Notes: generated by a model from the sequence alone, not told the origin. 64,000 bases of DNA from Pseudooceanicola endophyticus (GCF_018760365.1 NZ_JAHIAB010000001.1:389813-453812), one strand, 5' to 3'; shown: positions 18,663 through 28,282, numbered from the stretch's first letter. A program made the numbers and translations.

Positions 18663-19699
18663 TGTATTTCAGCTCCGACAATGCGGGCATGGCCCATCCC
18701 GCGATCCTCCAGGCGATCCTCGACGCCAATACGGGCTATGCCATGCCCTACGGCAAGGACGAGATCATGGAGGGCGTGCGCGAGAGCATGCGCAGCCTGT
18801 TCGAGGCGCCCGAGGCCGCAGTCTACCTGGTCGCCACCGGCACCGCCGCCAACAGCCTGTCGCTGGCAACCCTGGCCGAACCCTGGCAGACCGTCTACTG
18901 CAGCCCCGTCGCCCATATCCAGGAAGACGAGTGCAACGCGCCCGAATTCTACATGGGTGCCGGCAAGCTGACCCCGATCGGCCAGGGCGACAAGATCACC
19001 CCCGACGATCTGGCCGCCGTGCTGGAAGGCGGGCCGCGCCGCGATGTCCATGCCGCCCAGCCCGGGCCGCTGTCGATCACCCAGGCCACCGAGAAGGGCC
19101 GCCTCTATTCCGTGGACGAGGTGACCGACCTGGCCTCCATGGCCCATGACTGCGGACTGCCCGTGCACATGGACGGCGCGCGGTTTGCCAATGCGATCGC
19201 GGCGCTGAACGTCTCTCCGGCGGACATGACCTGGCGCGCCGGCGTCGATGTCCTGAGTTTCGGGGGCACCAAGAACGGCTGCGTCGGCGTCGAGGCCGTT
19301 GTCCTCTTCGATCCGGAACTGGCCTGGGAGTTCGAGCTGCGCCGCAAGCGCGGGGCGCATCTTTTCTCCAAGCACCGCTACCTTTCGGCGCAGATGCAGG
19401 CCTACCTGGCGGATGACCTGTGGCTGGACATGGCGGGTGCTGCAAATGCGAACCTGCAGATGCTGGCCGACGGCATGCGCGAGATCGGCGTCCAGTTCCT
19501 GGAAGAGCCCGAGGCCAACATCCTCTTCGCCTACCTGCCGCGCGCCATGCATGCCCGGCTTCAGGCGGCGGGCGCACGCTACTACGTCAGCAGCGCCTCC
19601 TCCTCGGATCCCGCAGAGCCGGTGCTGGCGCGCTTCGTCTGCGACTGGTCCCTGCCCACCGCAGAGATCGACCATTTCCTGAACGTCGCGGCGGGCTGA
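18662..19699 (+). CDS. ltaE: Low-specificity L-threonine aldolase
   Basis: This 345-residue PLP enzyme of fold type I cleaves L-threonine or allo-threonine to glycine and acetaldehyde. SSDNAGMAHP at the N-terminus, HMDGARFANA and the PLP-lysine motif SFGGTKNG (Lys near residue 203) are typical. It starts inside the ycgN stop (TGATG). Together with glyA just upstream it gives two routes to glycine in one neighbourhood. Confidence 0.92.
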   Translation: MYFSSDNAGMAHPAILQAILDANTGYAMPYGKDEIMEGVRESMRSLFEAPEAAVYLVATGTAANSLSLATLAEPWQTVYCSPVAHIQEDECNAPEFYMGAGKLTPIGQGDKITPDDLAAVLEGGPRRDVHAAQPGPLSITQATEKGRLYSVDEVTDLASMAHDCGLPVHMDGARFANAIAALNVSPADMTWRAGVDVLSFGGTKNGCVGVEAVVLFDPELAWEFELRRKRGAHLFSKHRYLSAQMQAYLADDLWLDMAGAANANLQMLADGMREIGVQFLEEPEANILFAYLPRAMHARLQAAGARYYVSSASSSDPAEPVLARFVCDWSLPTAEIDHFLNVAAG

Positions 19700-19721
19700 G
19701 CCCCGCCGCCACGCGCGCCCC

Positions 19722-20537
19722 TCAGATCCCGATGAAATCGCGCAGCGCCTCGGCCACGGCCGGGGCGTGGGTGATCGGCCCCATGTGGCCCGCCCCCTCG
19801 AAGACCTGGCGCCGCGCCCGCGGCAGCAGGGCCGCCAGCGCATCGTTGATGCGCGTGGCCAGCACGGGACTGCGGGCGCCCTCCATCAGCAGCACCGGCA
19901 TCGGCAGCGCCGCCAGCCGCCCCTCCTGCAACAGCCCCCCGGGATCGCCGTAATTGGTCTCCCGGATCGCGTCGATCACCGCGATGCGGCGGGCGAAATC
20001 GGCGCGCTGGACCTCGGGCAGCTTCTCCCAGGCCCGGCCATCGCCCCAGACATCAAGGAAGGCGCGCGCCGCGCCCTCGGCATCGCCGGCCTTCCAGGCG
20101 CTGTCATAGCCCGCCATCAGCGCGTCATGCTCGGCCTCCAGCCCCGGGAAGGCCCGAAAGCCCGCGGTGAAGAACACCGGCTCGTAGAGCGCGACGCTCA
20201 GCACCTTGTCGGGGTATTCGGCAGCCATCCGCAGCGCCACCGTACCGCCGAAGCTGTGGCCCACCAGATGCACCGGCGCATCGTCCCACATGGCGATCAG
20301 GCCAAGCGCCATCTCCATCGCCTGTTCCTGGAACACCTGGTCACCGTGCCAGGGCCCGCTGCCACCATGGCCGGGCTGGTCGAAGGCCAGAAGCTGCGCC
20401 TGGCGCTGCAGACGCAGCGCCACCCCCTGCCAGGCCCCCGAATGCGCCAGCGAACAGTGGATCATCAGGACCTTCGGCCCCTCCTCCCCCCATTCCCGCC
20501 AGGCGGTCTCGGTGCCCCGGAAGGTCGAGTGCAGCAT
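19722..20537 (-). CDS. Alpha/beta hydrolase
   Basis: A 271-residue alpha/beta-hydrolase-fold protein: oxyanion region MIHCSLAHSGAW, the nucleophile elbow GHSFGG, and the catalytic His near the C-terminus in GAGHMGP. Substrate is unknown. The ATG at 20537 overlaps the stop of the upstream isomerase gene by one base (TGATG), so the two are coupled; the isomerase partner hints at an aromatic or ring-cleavage substrate, but this is inference. Confidence 0.85.
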   Translation of the reverse strand: MLHSTFRGTETAWREWGEEGPKVLMIHCSLAHSGAWQGVALRLQRQAQLLAFDQPGHGGSGPWHGDQVFQEQAMEMALGLIAMWDDAPVHLVGHSFGGTVALRMAAEYPDKVLSVALYEPVFFTAGFRAFPGLEAEHDALMAGYDSAWKAGDAEGAARAFLDVWGDGRAWEKLPEVQRADFARRIAVIDAIRETNYGDPGGLLQEGRLAALPMPVLLMEGARSPVLATRINDALAALLPRARRQVFEGAGHMGPITHAPAVAEALRDFIGI

Positions 20538-21139
20538 CACAGGCGCCCTTCCAGATGGGCGCGCAGATCTTCCAGCCGGTCCTGGCCCCAGAACCGCTCC
20601 GTCCCGTCGACGATGTAGAAGGGCGCGCCGAAGACCCCCGCGGCCAGGGCCTCGTCGGTGTAGCGCATCATGGTCTCTGCCCCCAGCAGCAGCCCGCTGT
20701 CGGCCAGCGCCGGATCGAAGCCCGCCTTCCCCAGGCAATCGCGCACCACCTCATCCTCGGCGATATTGCGCTCCTCGGCCCAGCAGGCGCGCAGGAACAG
20801 CCGCACCAGCAGCCCCAGGTCGCCGCCCCCCGCCTTGTCGGCGGCGATGATCGCATAGCTCGACGGCATCGGGTTCGCCGGCGCAAAGGCCGGTTTCAGG
20901 TTCATTTCCAGCCCGGTCTTGTCGCGCGCCCGGCGCAGCTCCTGCAGGCGGTACTCTTGCCGCTGAAGCGAACGCTCGGCCGGCTTCACGCCCCCGGTCG
21001 CATCGAAAATTCTCATCAGATCCACGGGCTTGTAACGGATTTCCGCACCGGCCTCTGCGGCGATCCGTTCCAGCCCGTCCCCCGCCAGATAGCTGAACGG
21101 AGAGAAGGTGGTGAAATAATAGTCGATCTGTCGCGTCAT
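20537..21139 (-). CDS. 2-hydroxychromene-2-carboxylate isomerase / DsbA-family protein
   Basis: The 200-residue protein has the thioredoxin-like, kappa-GST type fold of the HCCA isomerase family. [14 protein letters not shown] carries the glutathione-contacting Ser, and [12 protein letters not shown] is the cis-Pro segment, in place of the Cys of true DsbA. These enzymes act in naphthalene-type catabolism, but many homologues are uncharacterised oxidoreductases. The start at 21139 is the first Met before the conserved QIDYYF strand. It is the first gene of a two-gene operon with the hydrolase, divergent from prs. Confidence 0.82.
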   Translation of the reverse strand: MTRQIDYYFTTFSPFSYLAGDGLERIAAEAGAEIRYKPVDLMRIFDATGGVKPAERSLQRQEYRLQELRRARDKTGLEMNLKPAFAPANPMPSSYAIIAADKAGGGDLGLLVRLFLRACWAEERNIAEDEVVRDCLGKAGFDPALADSGLLLGAETMMRYTDEALAAGVFGAPFYIVDGTERFWGQDRLEDLRAHLEGRL

Positions 21140-21248
21140 TTGCCCTGTCCTCCGGCGCCGCGGTGATTTGGCAAGACCGTATCGGGGTGCTAAGGCGTGT
21201 TCAACGTCACGAATCTGTCTTACGCGTCGCTGCCGGAGCCTACTTCCC

Positions 21249-22265
21249 ATGCCGAATATCATCGAGCCCAAGCTGATCGCGGGCAATGCCAACATGCCGC
21301 TTGCCCAGGCGATTGCCCGCCGGATGTCCATGCACCGCGGCATGAACGTCGACCTGGTCGACGCCCGCGTCGAACGCTTCAACGACGGAGAGATCTTCGT
21401 CGAGGTCTTCGAGAACGTCCGCGGCGAGGACATGTTCGTCATCCAGCCGACCTCGAACCCGGCGAATGACAACCTGATGGAACTGCTGATCATGGCGGAC
21501 GCGCTGCGCCGCTCCTCGGCGATGCGCATCACCGCCGTCATCCCCTACTTCGGCTATGCCCGCCAGGACCGCCGCACCAAGGCCCGCACGCCGATCACCG
21601 CCAAGCTGGTGGCCAACATGCTGGTCGAAGCCGGCGTCGAGCGCGTGCTGACGATGGATCTGCACGCCGCCCAGATCCAGGGCTTCTTCGACATCCCCGT
21701 CGACAACCTCTATGCCTCGCCGATCTTCGCCATGGACATCAAGGAGAAGTTCAAGGACCGCATCCAGGACGTCATGGTCGTCTCGCCGGATGTCGGCGGC
21801 GTGGCCCGCGCCCGCGAGCTGGCAAAGCGGATCAACGCGCCGCTCTCGATCGTCGACAAACGCCGCGAGAAACCCGGCGAGATCGCCGAGATGACCGTTA
21901 TCGGTGACGTCAAGGATAAGATCTGCATCATCGTCGACGACATCTGCGACACCGCCGGCACGCTGTGCAAGGCTGCGGAACTGCTGATGGACTACGGCGC
22001 GACCGAAGTGCACTCCTACATCTCCCACGGCGTGCTGTCGGGCCCCGCGATCGAGCGCGTCTCGAATTCGGTGATGGAGAACCTGGTGATCACCGACTCG
22101 ATCGCCGCCAGCAAGGCCGCCCAGGCCTGCTCCAAGATCCGCATCCTGCCGACCGCCCCGATGTTCGCCCAGGCGATCCTGAACATCTGGAACGGCACAT
22201 CGGTTTCCTCGCTCTTCGAGACCGGCACGCTGGAGCCGATCTACGAAGGCTATTTCCGCGGCTGA
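21249..22265 (+). CDS. prs: Ribose-phosphate pyrophosphokinase
   Basis: The 338-residue enzyme makes PRPP from ribose-5-phosphate and ATP, the precursor used by Upp and NadC also found in this window. Family signatures: [12 protein letters not shown], the ATP-binding [10 protein letters not shown], and the PRPP motif [10 protein letters not shown]. The start at 21249 ([10 protein letters not shown]) has GGAG upstream; the frame is open further upstream but not conserved. An intrinsic terminator and a copy of the intergenic repeat follow. Confidence 0.96.
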   Translation: MPNIIEPKLIAGNANMPLAQAIARRMSMHRGMNVDLVDARVERFNDGEIFVEVFENVRGEDMFVIQPTSNPANDNLMELLIMADALRRSSAMRITAVIPYFGYARQDRRTKARTPITAKLVANMLVEAGVERVLTMDLHAAQIQGFFDIPVDNLYASPIFAMDIKEKFKDRIQDVMVVSPDVGGVARARELAKRINAPLSIVDKRREKPGEIAEMTVIGDVKDKICIIVDDICDTAGTLCKAAELLMDYGATEVHSYISHGVLSGPAIERVSNSVMENLVITDSIAASKAAQACSKIRILPTAPMFAQAILNIWNGTSVSSLFETGTLEPIYEGYFRG

Positions 22266-22274
22266 CACCGGGTC

Positions 22275-22334
22275 GGGGGCTCTGCCCCCGCGCCTCGCGG
22301 CGCGCCCCCGGGATATTTCCGGCCAGATGATGAA
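22275..22334 (+). repeat. Intergenic hairpin repeat, copy A
   Basis: Begins GGGGGCTCTGCCCCC, continues with a variable palindrome (CGCCTCGCGGCG), then CCCCCGGGATATTT and CCGGCCAGATGATGAA. It starts ten bases after the prs stop. It shares head and layout with five other copies at 22368, 26771, 29473, 46051 and 48797; its tail matches copy F. Confidence 0.75.
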
Positions 22335-22342
22335 GAGCCACC

Positions 22343-22366
22343 GGGGCCCCGACGCGGGCCCCTTTT
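22343..22366 (+). terminator. Intrinsic terminator after prs
   Basis: GGGGCCC (22343-22349) and GGGCCCC (22356-22362) form a 7-bp GC stem with a 6-base loop, followed directly by TTTT. It lies 78 bp past the prs stop, after repeat copy A. Confidence 0.7.
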
Positions 22367-22367
22367 C

Positions 22368-22430
22368 CATTTTCTTGTTTCAAATTCCTCGGGGGAGTCT
22401 CCCGGCACGGGAGACGGGGGCAGAGCCCCC
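22368..22430 (-). repeat. Intergenic hairpin repeat, copy B
   Basis: On the minus strand it reads GGGGGCTCTGCCCCC, a variable palindrome (GTCTCCCGTGCCGGGAGAC), then TCCCCCGAGGAATTT and CAAGAAAATG. It abuts the tadA stop codon with no gap. With copy A it forms a facing pair between the convergent prs and tadA genes. Confidence 0.75.
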
Positions 22431-22880
22431 TCAGCGGCGCGCGGCAAAGAAGGCCTTCAGCAGCTGCGCGGCCTCGTCCCCGGCCAGCCCGTCGTAGATC
22501 TCGGGCACATGATGCGCCTGGGCATGGCTGAAGATCCGCGGCCCCTGCGCCACCCCGCCGGATTTCGGGTCTCCCGCGCCGTAGTACAGCCGCGCGATCC
22601 GCGTGGCCGCGATCAGCGCGGCGCAGAACGGGCACGGTTCCAGCGTCACGTAGAGATCATGGCCCGGAAGGCGTTCGGAGCCCGCCGCCGCACAGGCCTG
22701 GCGGATCACCAGCACTTCCGCATGGGCGGAAGGGTCGTTCAGTTCGCGCGTACGGTTGCCCGCGCTTGCCACCACCCGGCCACTGGGATCGACCAGCACC
22801 GCGCCGACGGGCACTTCGCCGCGCGCGGCGGCTGAGCGGGCCTCTTCCAGGGCAAGATCCATGTGGGACGTGAAACGCAT
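22431..22880 (-). CDS. tadA: tRNA(Arg) adenosine-34 deaminase
   Basis: The 149-residue enzyme deaminates A34 of tRNA-Arg(ACG) to inosine. The zinc site is complete: His53 and catalytic Glu55 in SAHAEV, and Cys83/Cys86 in EPCPFC. The start at 22880 (MRFTSHMDLAL) is preceded by non-conserved sequence. The 81 bp up to the divergent pseudouridine synthase gene must hold both promoters. Confidence 0.93.
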   Translation of the reverse strand: MRFTSHMDLALEEARSAAARGEVPVGAVLVDPSGRVVASAGNRTRELNDPSAHAEVLVIRQACAAAGSERLPGHDLYVTLEPCPFCAALIAATRIARLYYGAGDPKSGGVAQGPRIFSHAQAHHVPEIYDGLAGDEAAQLLKAFFAARR

Positions 22881-22961
22881 CCGCCTTCTCTGCCCTGCCC
22901 GCCGCGCGCTGGCAAGAGACGCCTCTTCCCCGGCGCCCCGATCCGCGCTAGAGGCTGGAAC

Positions 22962-24110
22962 ATGACACGCAAGCCCACGCCCCGCCCGACTCCCAAGGAC
23001 CAGACCCCCGCCGCCCCCGCGGGCGAGCGCATCGCCAAGGTGCTGGCCCGCTCGGGCGTGGCCAGCCGCCGCGAGGCCGAAAAGATCATCGAGGCCGGTC
23101 GCGTCTCGGTCAATGGCCGCAAGATCGACAGCCCGGCGCTGAACGTCACCGCCGCCGACCGCATCACCGTCGATGGCGCCCCCCTGGAGGCGCCCGAGGC
23201 GACCCGCGTCTGGCTGTATCACAAGCCCACCGGCCTGGTGACAACCACCAAGGATGAACAGGGCCGTCCGACGATCTACGACGACCTGCCCGAGGACCTG
23301 CCGCGGGTAATGTCGGTGGGCCGGCTCGACCTCAACTCCGAGGGGCTGCTGCTGCTGACCAACGATGGCGAGCTGAAGCGCAAGCTGGAGCTGCCGGCGA
23401 CCGGCTGGGTGCGCAAGTACCGCGTCCGCGTGAAGGGCAACCCGGAGGACGCCACCCTGGCCCCGCTGCGCGAGGGTGTCGTCATCGACCGCGAGAAGTT
23501 CCAGCCGATGGCGGTCAGCCTCGACCGGCAGCAGGGCGCCAACGCCTGGCTGACCATCGGCCTGCGCGAAGGCAAGAACCGCGAGATCCGCCGCGCCATG
23601 GAAAGCATCGGCCTGGTGGTGAACCGGCTGATCCGGGTCTCCTACGGGCCGTTCCAGCTGGGCACTCTGAAGCAGGGCGAGGTGCAGGAGCTGCGCCCCC
23701 GCGTGCTGCGCGAACAGCTGGGCCTTGAGCTGGAAGAGCCCGAGACCACCCCCGCCCGCGGCCCGCGCAAGCGGCCCGGCAAATCCGGCAAGCCCGGCGC
23801 GCCGCGGCCCGAGCGCGGCACCGAGATCGAGGCCCCGACCCGCCGCGGCAAGGCCGGCGACCCGCGCCGCGGCTCCGGCCCGGATCTGGATACCCGCACG
23901 GGCAAGCCCGCCCGCCCCGCACGCGGCGCCAAGCCTGCGGCCCGGGGCAGCGACAAGAGCTTTGAGAAAGGCCCGGCCCGTGGGCCCGGCAAGGCAGGCA
24001 CACCCGATGGCAAACCTTTCCGCAAGTCCGCCGGCGCCCCCGGTGGCCGCAAGGACCCGCCCCGCGGCGAGGGCCGTCCCGGACGCGGCAAGCCGCCGCG
24101 CCGCCCCTGA
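22962..24110 (+). CDS. rRNA pseudouridine synthase (RluB/RsuA family)
   Basis: The 382-residue protein has an N-terminal S4 RNA-binding domain (RIAKVLARSGVASRREAEKI) and the RsuA/RluB catalytic core with the active Asp in VGRLDLNSEGLLLLTNDG and the EGKNREIRRAM block. The family modifies 23S rRNA U2605 (RluB) or 16S rRNA U516 (RsuA); which one is not certain. After about residue 255 comes a 125-residue tail almost entirely Arg, Gly, Lys, Pro and Ala with GKPG/ARGPGK-like repeats, probably a disordered RNA-binding extension. The start at 22962 has GAGG upstream. Confidence 0.9.
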   Translation: MTRKPTPRPTPKDQTPAAPAGERIAKVLARSGVASRREAEKIIEAGRVSVNGRKIDSPALNVTAADRITVDGAPLEAPEATRVWLYHKPTGLVTTTKDEQGRPTIYDDLPEDLPRVMSVGRLDLNSEGLLLLTNDGELKRKLELPATGWVRKYRVRVKGNPEDATLAPLREGVVIDREKFQPMAVSLDRQQGANAWLTIGLREGKNREIRRAMESIGLVVNRLIRVSYGPFQLGTLKQGEVQELRPRVLREQLGLELEEPETTPARGPRKRPGKSGKPGAPRPERGTEIEAPTRRGKAGDPRRGSGPDLDTRTGKPARPARGAKPAARGSDKSFEKGPARGPGKAGTPDGKPFRKSAGAPGGRKDPPRGEGRPGRGKPPRRP

Positions 24111-24121
24111 GACCCCGCTTC

Positions 24122-24148
24122 AACGCCTGCCCTTCCGGCAGGCGTTTT
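24122..24148 (+). terminator. Intrinsic terminator after the pseudouridine synthase gene
   Basis: ACGCCTGCC (24123-24131) pairs with GGCAGGCGT (24137-24145) around loop CTTCC, and the stem runs into TTTT (24145-24148). It lies 13 bp past the stop codon, a textbook factor-independent terminator. Confidence 0.85.
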
Positions 24149-24261
24149 GCTGCGATGCGGCGAAACCTTGCCGACCGCCGCGCGGAAAGGGCCGCCAACG
24201 GATGACCGGAGCACGGCCCTGACCTACCCTTGGGCCAGGCTTTCCCGGCACAGGCGTCCCG

Positions 24262-25203
24262 ATGCTTCTCCGCGCGTTCCTTCCCGGCTTCCGGCTGCGC
24301 CCCGGCGCGGGCGCGCTGCTGCTGGCGGGTGGGCTGGCGGCCTGCAGCGCGCCGCCGCCGATGCCCACGGCCCCGGCCCAGAGCCTGCGCCCGATGCCGC
24401 CTGTGCCCCGCGCCCCCGCGCCCGCCACGGCGCGCAGCCTGGCCCTTGCGGCGCGATACGCCGATCTGCAGGCCGATCTGCTGACCCGGGGCCTGCTGCG
24501 GCGCGACGGCGGCGGCCCCGATACGCCCTACGGGCCCGACGACCTTGTACGGATCTTCGGCCTGCTGGCCTTCCGGTCCGAGTATGTCGCCGGTACGGCT
24601 GCCCCGGTCCTGCATCGCTGGCAGGTCCCGGTGCGGCTGGAGCTGCATTTCGGCGCGGCAGTCCCGGAGGCGCGGCGCCGCGACGACCGCGCCCGGGTCG
24701 CCGCCCTGGCGGCTCGGCTGGGCAGGGTCACGGGTCACGACATCCGCCTGGTGACCAGCCATGGCAATTTCGCCGTTCTGGTCGCCTCGGAGGATGATCG
24801 CCCCGCCGTGATCGATGCCCTGCTGGCCGCTGACCCGGCCCTGCCAGCCAGCGCCGGGGCCCGGCTGCGCTACCTGCCCGCCTCGGTGCACTGCCTGGAG
24901 CTGGGATTCGGCCAAAACGGCGGCAGCGGCTACGACCGGGCCATCGCGCTGATCCGCGGCGAACATCCCCCCCGCCTGCGCGAAGCCTGTTTCGAGGAAG
25001 AGATCGCCCAGGGTCTCGGCCTGCCCGGCGACAGCCCGGCGGCGCGCCCCTCGGTCTTCAACGACGACGACGAATTCGCCACGCTCACCAGCCTCGACCT
25101 GCGGCTGCTGCGGATGCTCTACGATCCGCGCCTCGCCCCGGGCATGACCCAGGCGCAGGCCGCCCCTGTGCTGGCCGCCGTCGCCCGCGACAGCGCCGGC
25201 TGA
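24262..25203 (+). CDS. DUF2927 domain lipoprotein
   Basis: The 313-residue product has a lipoprotein signal peptide with lipobox LAAC (Cys at about residue 28), a Pro-rich linker, and a domain resembling DUF2927: [16 protein letters not shown], then KW-like strand [13 protein letters not shown], and [16 protein letters not shown] plus a C-terminal [20 protein letters not shown] region. The [18 protein letters not shown] pattern is characteristic. Function is unknown; a periplasmic face of the outer membrane is expected. It precedes dtd by 58 bp. Confidence 0.78.
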   Translation: MLLRAFLPGFRLRPGAGALLLAGGLAACSAPPPMPTAPAQSLRPMPPVPRAPAPATARSLALAARYADLQADLLTRGLLRRDGGGPDTPYGPDDLVRIFGLLAFRSEYVAGTAAPVLHRWQVPVRLELHFGAAVPEARRRDDRARVAALAARLGRVTGHDIRLVTSHGNFAVLVASEDDRPAVIDALLAADPALPASAGARLRYLPASVHCLELGFGQNGGSGYDRAIALIRGEHPPRLREACFEEEIAQGLGLPGDSPAARPSVFNDDDEFATLTSLDLRLLRMLYDPRLAPGMTQAQAAPVLAAVARDSAG

Positions 25204-25261
25204 ACCTGCTCGCATCCCGACGTGCCTGCGGGTAGCTCTGGGGCAAAGGAAAGGAAGCAGA

Positions 25262-25699
25262 ATGCGCGCATTGCTACAAAGAGTGACCGGGGCCGAGGTC
25301 CGCGTTGACGGAGAGCTGTTGGGCCAGTGCGGCCCGGGCCTGATGATCCTGGTCTGCGCCATGCAGGGCGACACCGATGAGAACGCCCTGAAGCTGGCCG
25401 CCCGCATCGCCAAGCTGCGCATCTTCGAGGACGAGGCCGGCAAGATGAACCGCTCGGTCCGCGACATCGGCGGCAGCGCCCTGGTGATCAGCCAGTTCAC
25501 CCTGGCCGCCGACACCACGCGCGGCAACCGCCCGGGCTTTTCCGCCGCCGCCCGCCCCGAGGAGGGCCGTGTGCTCTACGAAGGCTTCGCCGCCGCCCTC
25601 GCCGCCGAGGGCATCCCGACCGAGACCGGGCGTTTCGGAGCCGATATGAAAGTGTCATTGACCAATGACGGCCCGGTGACCATCTGGATCGAAGCCTGA
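25262..25699 (+). CDS. dtd: D-aminoacyl-tRNA deacylase
   Basis: The 145-residue enzyme removes D-amino acids (and glycine from tRNA-Ala) from mischarged tRNA. The [18 protein letters not shown] motif with the active-site SQFTL and the C-terminal [11 protein letters not shown] (the Gly-cisPro region of the family is in NDGPVT) are present at normal length. AAAGGAAAG precedes the ATG. It is followed by the FUSC gene 14 bp later, so the two may be co-transcribed. Confidence 0.95.
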   Translation: MRALLQRVTGAEVRVDGELLGQCGPGLMILVCAMQGDTDENALKLAARIAKLRIFEDEAGKMNRSVRDIGGSALVISQFTLAADTTRGNRPGFSAAARPEEGRVLYEGFAAALAAEGIPTETGRFGADMKVSLTNDGPVTIWIEA

Positions 25700-25713
25700 C
25701 CCCCGGAGGTTCC

Positions 25714-26763
25714 ATGTCCCCGAGTTCCCTCAATTTCCAGCTGGCCCTGCGCACCGGGCTGGCGCTGGCGTTTCTCGTGGCGCTCGACCTGGTGCTGGGC
25801 CTCGGCCCGGCCCAGCGCCTGCCGCTGCTGGGCGCGGCCTTCGCCACCTCGACCGGGGCCCGCTGGGAACTGGCCGGACGGCGCTGGCCGATCGTCGCCG
25901 TCGATCTGGTGGGCAAGTCCGCCGGTCTGCTGCTGGGCTACGGCGCAGCCAGTATCACGCTCTGGGACGGCCAGACGCTGGTGCTGCCCGGGCTGATCGC
26001 CGGGGCGGCGCTGATCGGCTCGCTCACCCTCACCCATCGCGGGCTATGGTGGGTCAGCGTGCAAAGCTTCATCTTCTTCGGCATCGGCGGGCTGCTCGCG
26101 GACCGGATCGACGATCCGCTCGCCGTCGCAGGGCTGGCGCTGGCGGGGGCGGCCTTCATGGCGCTCTGGCTCGACCTGCCCCGCCTGCTGCGCCGCCCGC
26201 TCAGCGCCGCAGAGCCCCATGCCACCCTGCTCGATGCGAAGGCGGTGCTGAACCACCCGGGCCGCGCCGCGCTGCTGCGCCTGGCGCTGACCACCGCGCT
26301 TTCGGTGGCGCTTTCCTACGGGGCGGCCGTGGCCCTCGGGCTGGAACGCCCCTACTGGGCGCCCCTGGCCGCCGTTCTGGTGCTGCGCCCGGATTACATG
26401 GAGACCCTTAGCCGGGTGCTGATGCGCTCGCTCTGGACAGTGATCGGCTGCGTGGTGCCCACCCTGCTGATCCTCGCCCTGCCGCCGGGCAATGCCGCCT
26501 ATGCGGTGCTCTTCCTGCTGGCGGCGATGGGCACGGCGCTGGTGAACGGCCAGCAGTTCCGCTACTTCATCGCCTTCCTGACCGCGACGATGATCCTGCT
26601 GATCTCCATGGGCACCGGCGGCATCCTCGAAAACGCCGAGACCCGGATTTACGCCACCGCCATCGGCGGCGCCCTCGCCTTCGCCGTCAGCAGCCTGCTT
26701 GGTCTGCTCGCCCCGCTGTTCCATGCCCCCGCCCGGCCCCACCCGCCGGACCCGGAGGAATGA
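25714..26763 (+). CDS. FUSC family inner-membrane protein
   Basis: The 349-residue protein is very hydrophobic with about 9-10 predicted membrane spans in two clusters. The second half carries the fusaric-acid-resistance-like signature RPYWAPLAAVLVLRPDY followed by LSRVLMRSLWTVIGC. FUSC proteins are efflux-related (aromatic acids); the substrate here is unknown. CGGAGG precedes the ATG. It is convergent with the urt operon; repeat copy C fills the 79-bp gap. Confidence 0.8.
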   Translation: MSPSSLNFQLALRTGLALAFLVALDLVLGLGPAQRLPLLGAAFATSTGARWELAGRRWPIVAVDLVGKSAGLLLGYGAASITLWDGQTLVLPGLIAGAALIGSLTLTHRGLWWVSVQSFIFFGIGGLLADRIDDPLAVAGLALAGAAFMALWLDLPRLLRRPLSAAEPHATLLDAKAVLNHPGRAALLRLALTTALSVALSYGAAVALGLERPYWAPLAAVLVLRPDYMETLSRVLMRSLWTVIGCVVPTLLILALPPGNAAYAVLFLLAAMGTALVNGQQFRYFIAFLTATMILLISMGTGGILENAETRIYATAIGGALAFAVSSLLGLLAPLFHAPARPHPPDPEE

Positions 26764-26770
26764 CCCCACC

Positions 26771-26829
26771 TTCATCTTTCCCCAAATATGGCGGGGGAGT
26801 CGCCGCAGGCGACTGGGGCAGAGCCCCCC
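26771..26829 (-). repeat. Intergenic hairpin repeat, copy C
   Basis: Minus strand: GGGGGGCTCTGCCCC, palindrome AGTCGCCTGCGGCGACT, CCCCCGCCATATTT, then GGGGAAAGATGAA. It lies between the convergent FUSC (stop 26763) and urtE (stop 26843) genes, 13 bp from the urtE stop. Its tail is a third variant of the family. Confidence 0.75.
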
Positions 26830-26842
26830 GCCCCGCCCGCCC

Positions 26843-27538
26843 TCAGACCGAAACTTCGGCCATCAGTGCATCCTTGGACATCTCGTATTTCGCCCCCGAG
26901 GCCCGCACCGCACCGCGCCGCAGCACGCAGAACCGGTCCGCCAGCCCGTAGGCGAATTCGAAATACTGCTCGACCAGGATGATCGCCATGTCGCCCCGGT
27001 CGCGCAGGTATTCGATGACCCGACCGATCTGCTGGATGATATTGGGCTGGATGCCCTCGGTCGGCTCGTCCAGCAGCAACAACTTCGGCTTCGTCAGCAT
27101 GGCCCGCGCGATCGCCAGCTGCTGCTGCTGCCCGCCCGAAAGGTCCCCGCCGCGCCGGTGCAGGAAGTCCTTCAGGATCGGGAACAGCTCGTAGATCTCG
27201 TCGGGGATGAAATGCTCCGAGCGCGGCAGGCAGGCATAGGCGGTCTCCATGTTCTCCTGCACGGTGAGCAGCGGAAAGATCATCCGGCCCTGCGGCACGT
27301 AGCCGATGCCCTTCTTCGCCAGCACATGCGACGGCAGCCGCCCGAGGCTCTCTCCATCCAGCCGCATCTCTCCGCCCGAACGCGGATGCGTCCCCGAGAT
27401 CGCCTTCAGCAGAGAGGTCTTGCCGACCCCGTTGGTGCCCATGATGCAGGTCACCTCGCCGGTGCGCGCCTCCAGGTCGATCCCGTGCAGGATCTGGCTT
27501 TGCCCGTAATGCAGGGTCAACCCCTTGATTTCCAGCAT
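26843..27538 (-). CDS. urtE: Urea ABC transporter ATP-binding protein UrtE
   Basis: The 231-residue ABC ATPase has Walker A GTNGVGKT (34-41), signature LSGGQ (133-137) and Walker B LLLLDEP (153-159), with TEGIQPNIIQQI typical of the LivF/UrtE branch. It energises high-affinity urea uptake with UrtD. It is the last gene of urtABCDE, three bases after urtD. Confidence 0.93.
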   Translation of the reverse strand: MLEIKGLTLHYGQSQILHGIDLEARTGEVTCIMGTNGVGKTSLLKAISGTHPRSGGEMRLDGESLGRLPSHVLAKKGIGYVPQGRMIFPLLTVQENMETAYACLPRSEHFIPDEIYELFPILKDFLHRRGGDLSGGQQQQLAIARAMLTKPKLLLLDEPTEGIQPNIIQQIGRVIEYLRDRGDMAIILVEQYFEFAYGLADRFCVLRRGAVRASGAKYEMSKDALMAEVSV

Positions 27539-27541
27539 CTC

Positions 27542-28282
27542 TCAGCGCCCCAGATAGACCTCGATGACCCGCGGGTCATGGGTGACGTGATCCAGCGATC
27601 CCTCCGCGAGGACCGATCCCTCGTGCAGCACGGTGACCTTGCAGCCCAGCCGGCGCACGAATTCCATGTCGTGTTCGACCACGACGACGGCGCGGGTCTT
27701 CGCCAGGTTGACGAGCAGCTCGGTCGTATGTTCGCGCTCGGCCAGGGTCATCCCGGCGGCAGGTTCATCGACCAGCATCAGGCGCGGCTCCTGCGCCAGC
27801 AGCATCCCGATCTCCAGCCATTGCTTCTGGCCGTGGCTCAGCTCTCCGGAAATCCGGTGCAGCGCATCCTCCAGCCCGACCTCCTGCGCCAGCTCGGCCA
27901 CCCGGGTGCGGTCGGCCCGGCTGGGACGGTAGAACAGGCAGGCAAATGCGCCGCGCGGGTTCTTCAGCGCCATCAGCAGGTTGTCATGCACCGACTGGTC
28001 CTCGAACACGGTGGGCTTCTGGAACTTCCGCCCCAGCCCCTCCCGGGCGATCCGGCTTTCGCGCATCTTCAGCAGGTTGACCGATCTCTCGCCCCAGATC
28101 ACCCGGCCCTCGTCGGGCCTGGTCTTGCCCGTCACGATGTCCATGAAGGTGGTCTTGCCAGCGCCGTTCGGGCCGATGATCGCGCGCAGCTCGGCCTCTC
28201 CGATCTGGAAGGACAGGTTGTTGATGGCGCGGAAGCCGTCGAAGCTGACGGAGACACCGGAGACCTCAAGCAGCGTGCTCAT
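27542..28282 (-). CDS. urtD: Urea ABC transporter ATP-binding protein UrtD
   Basis: This 246-residue LivG-type ABC ATPase has Walker A GPNGAGKTT (37-45), a degenerate signature LSHGQKQWLEIGMLL and Walker B LMLVDEPAAGM. The LSHGQKQWLEI segment is characteristic of UrtD. Its ATG overlaps the urtC stop (ATGA). Confidence 0.93.
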   Translation of the reverse strand: MSTLLEVSGVSVSFDGFRAINNLSFQIGEAELRAIIGPNGAGKTTFMDIVTGKTRPDEGRVIWGERSVNLLKMRESRIAREGLGRKFQKPTVFEDQSVHDNLLMALKNPRGAFACLFYRPSRADRTRVAELAQEVGLEDALHRISGELSHGQKQWLEIGMLLAQEPRLMLVDEPAAGMTLAEREHTTELLVNLAKTRAVVVVEHDMEFVRRLGCKVTVLHEGSVLAEGSLDHVTHDPRVIEVYLGR

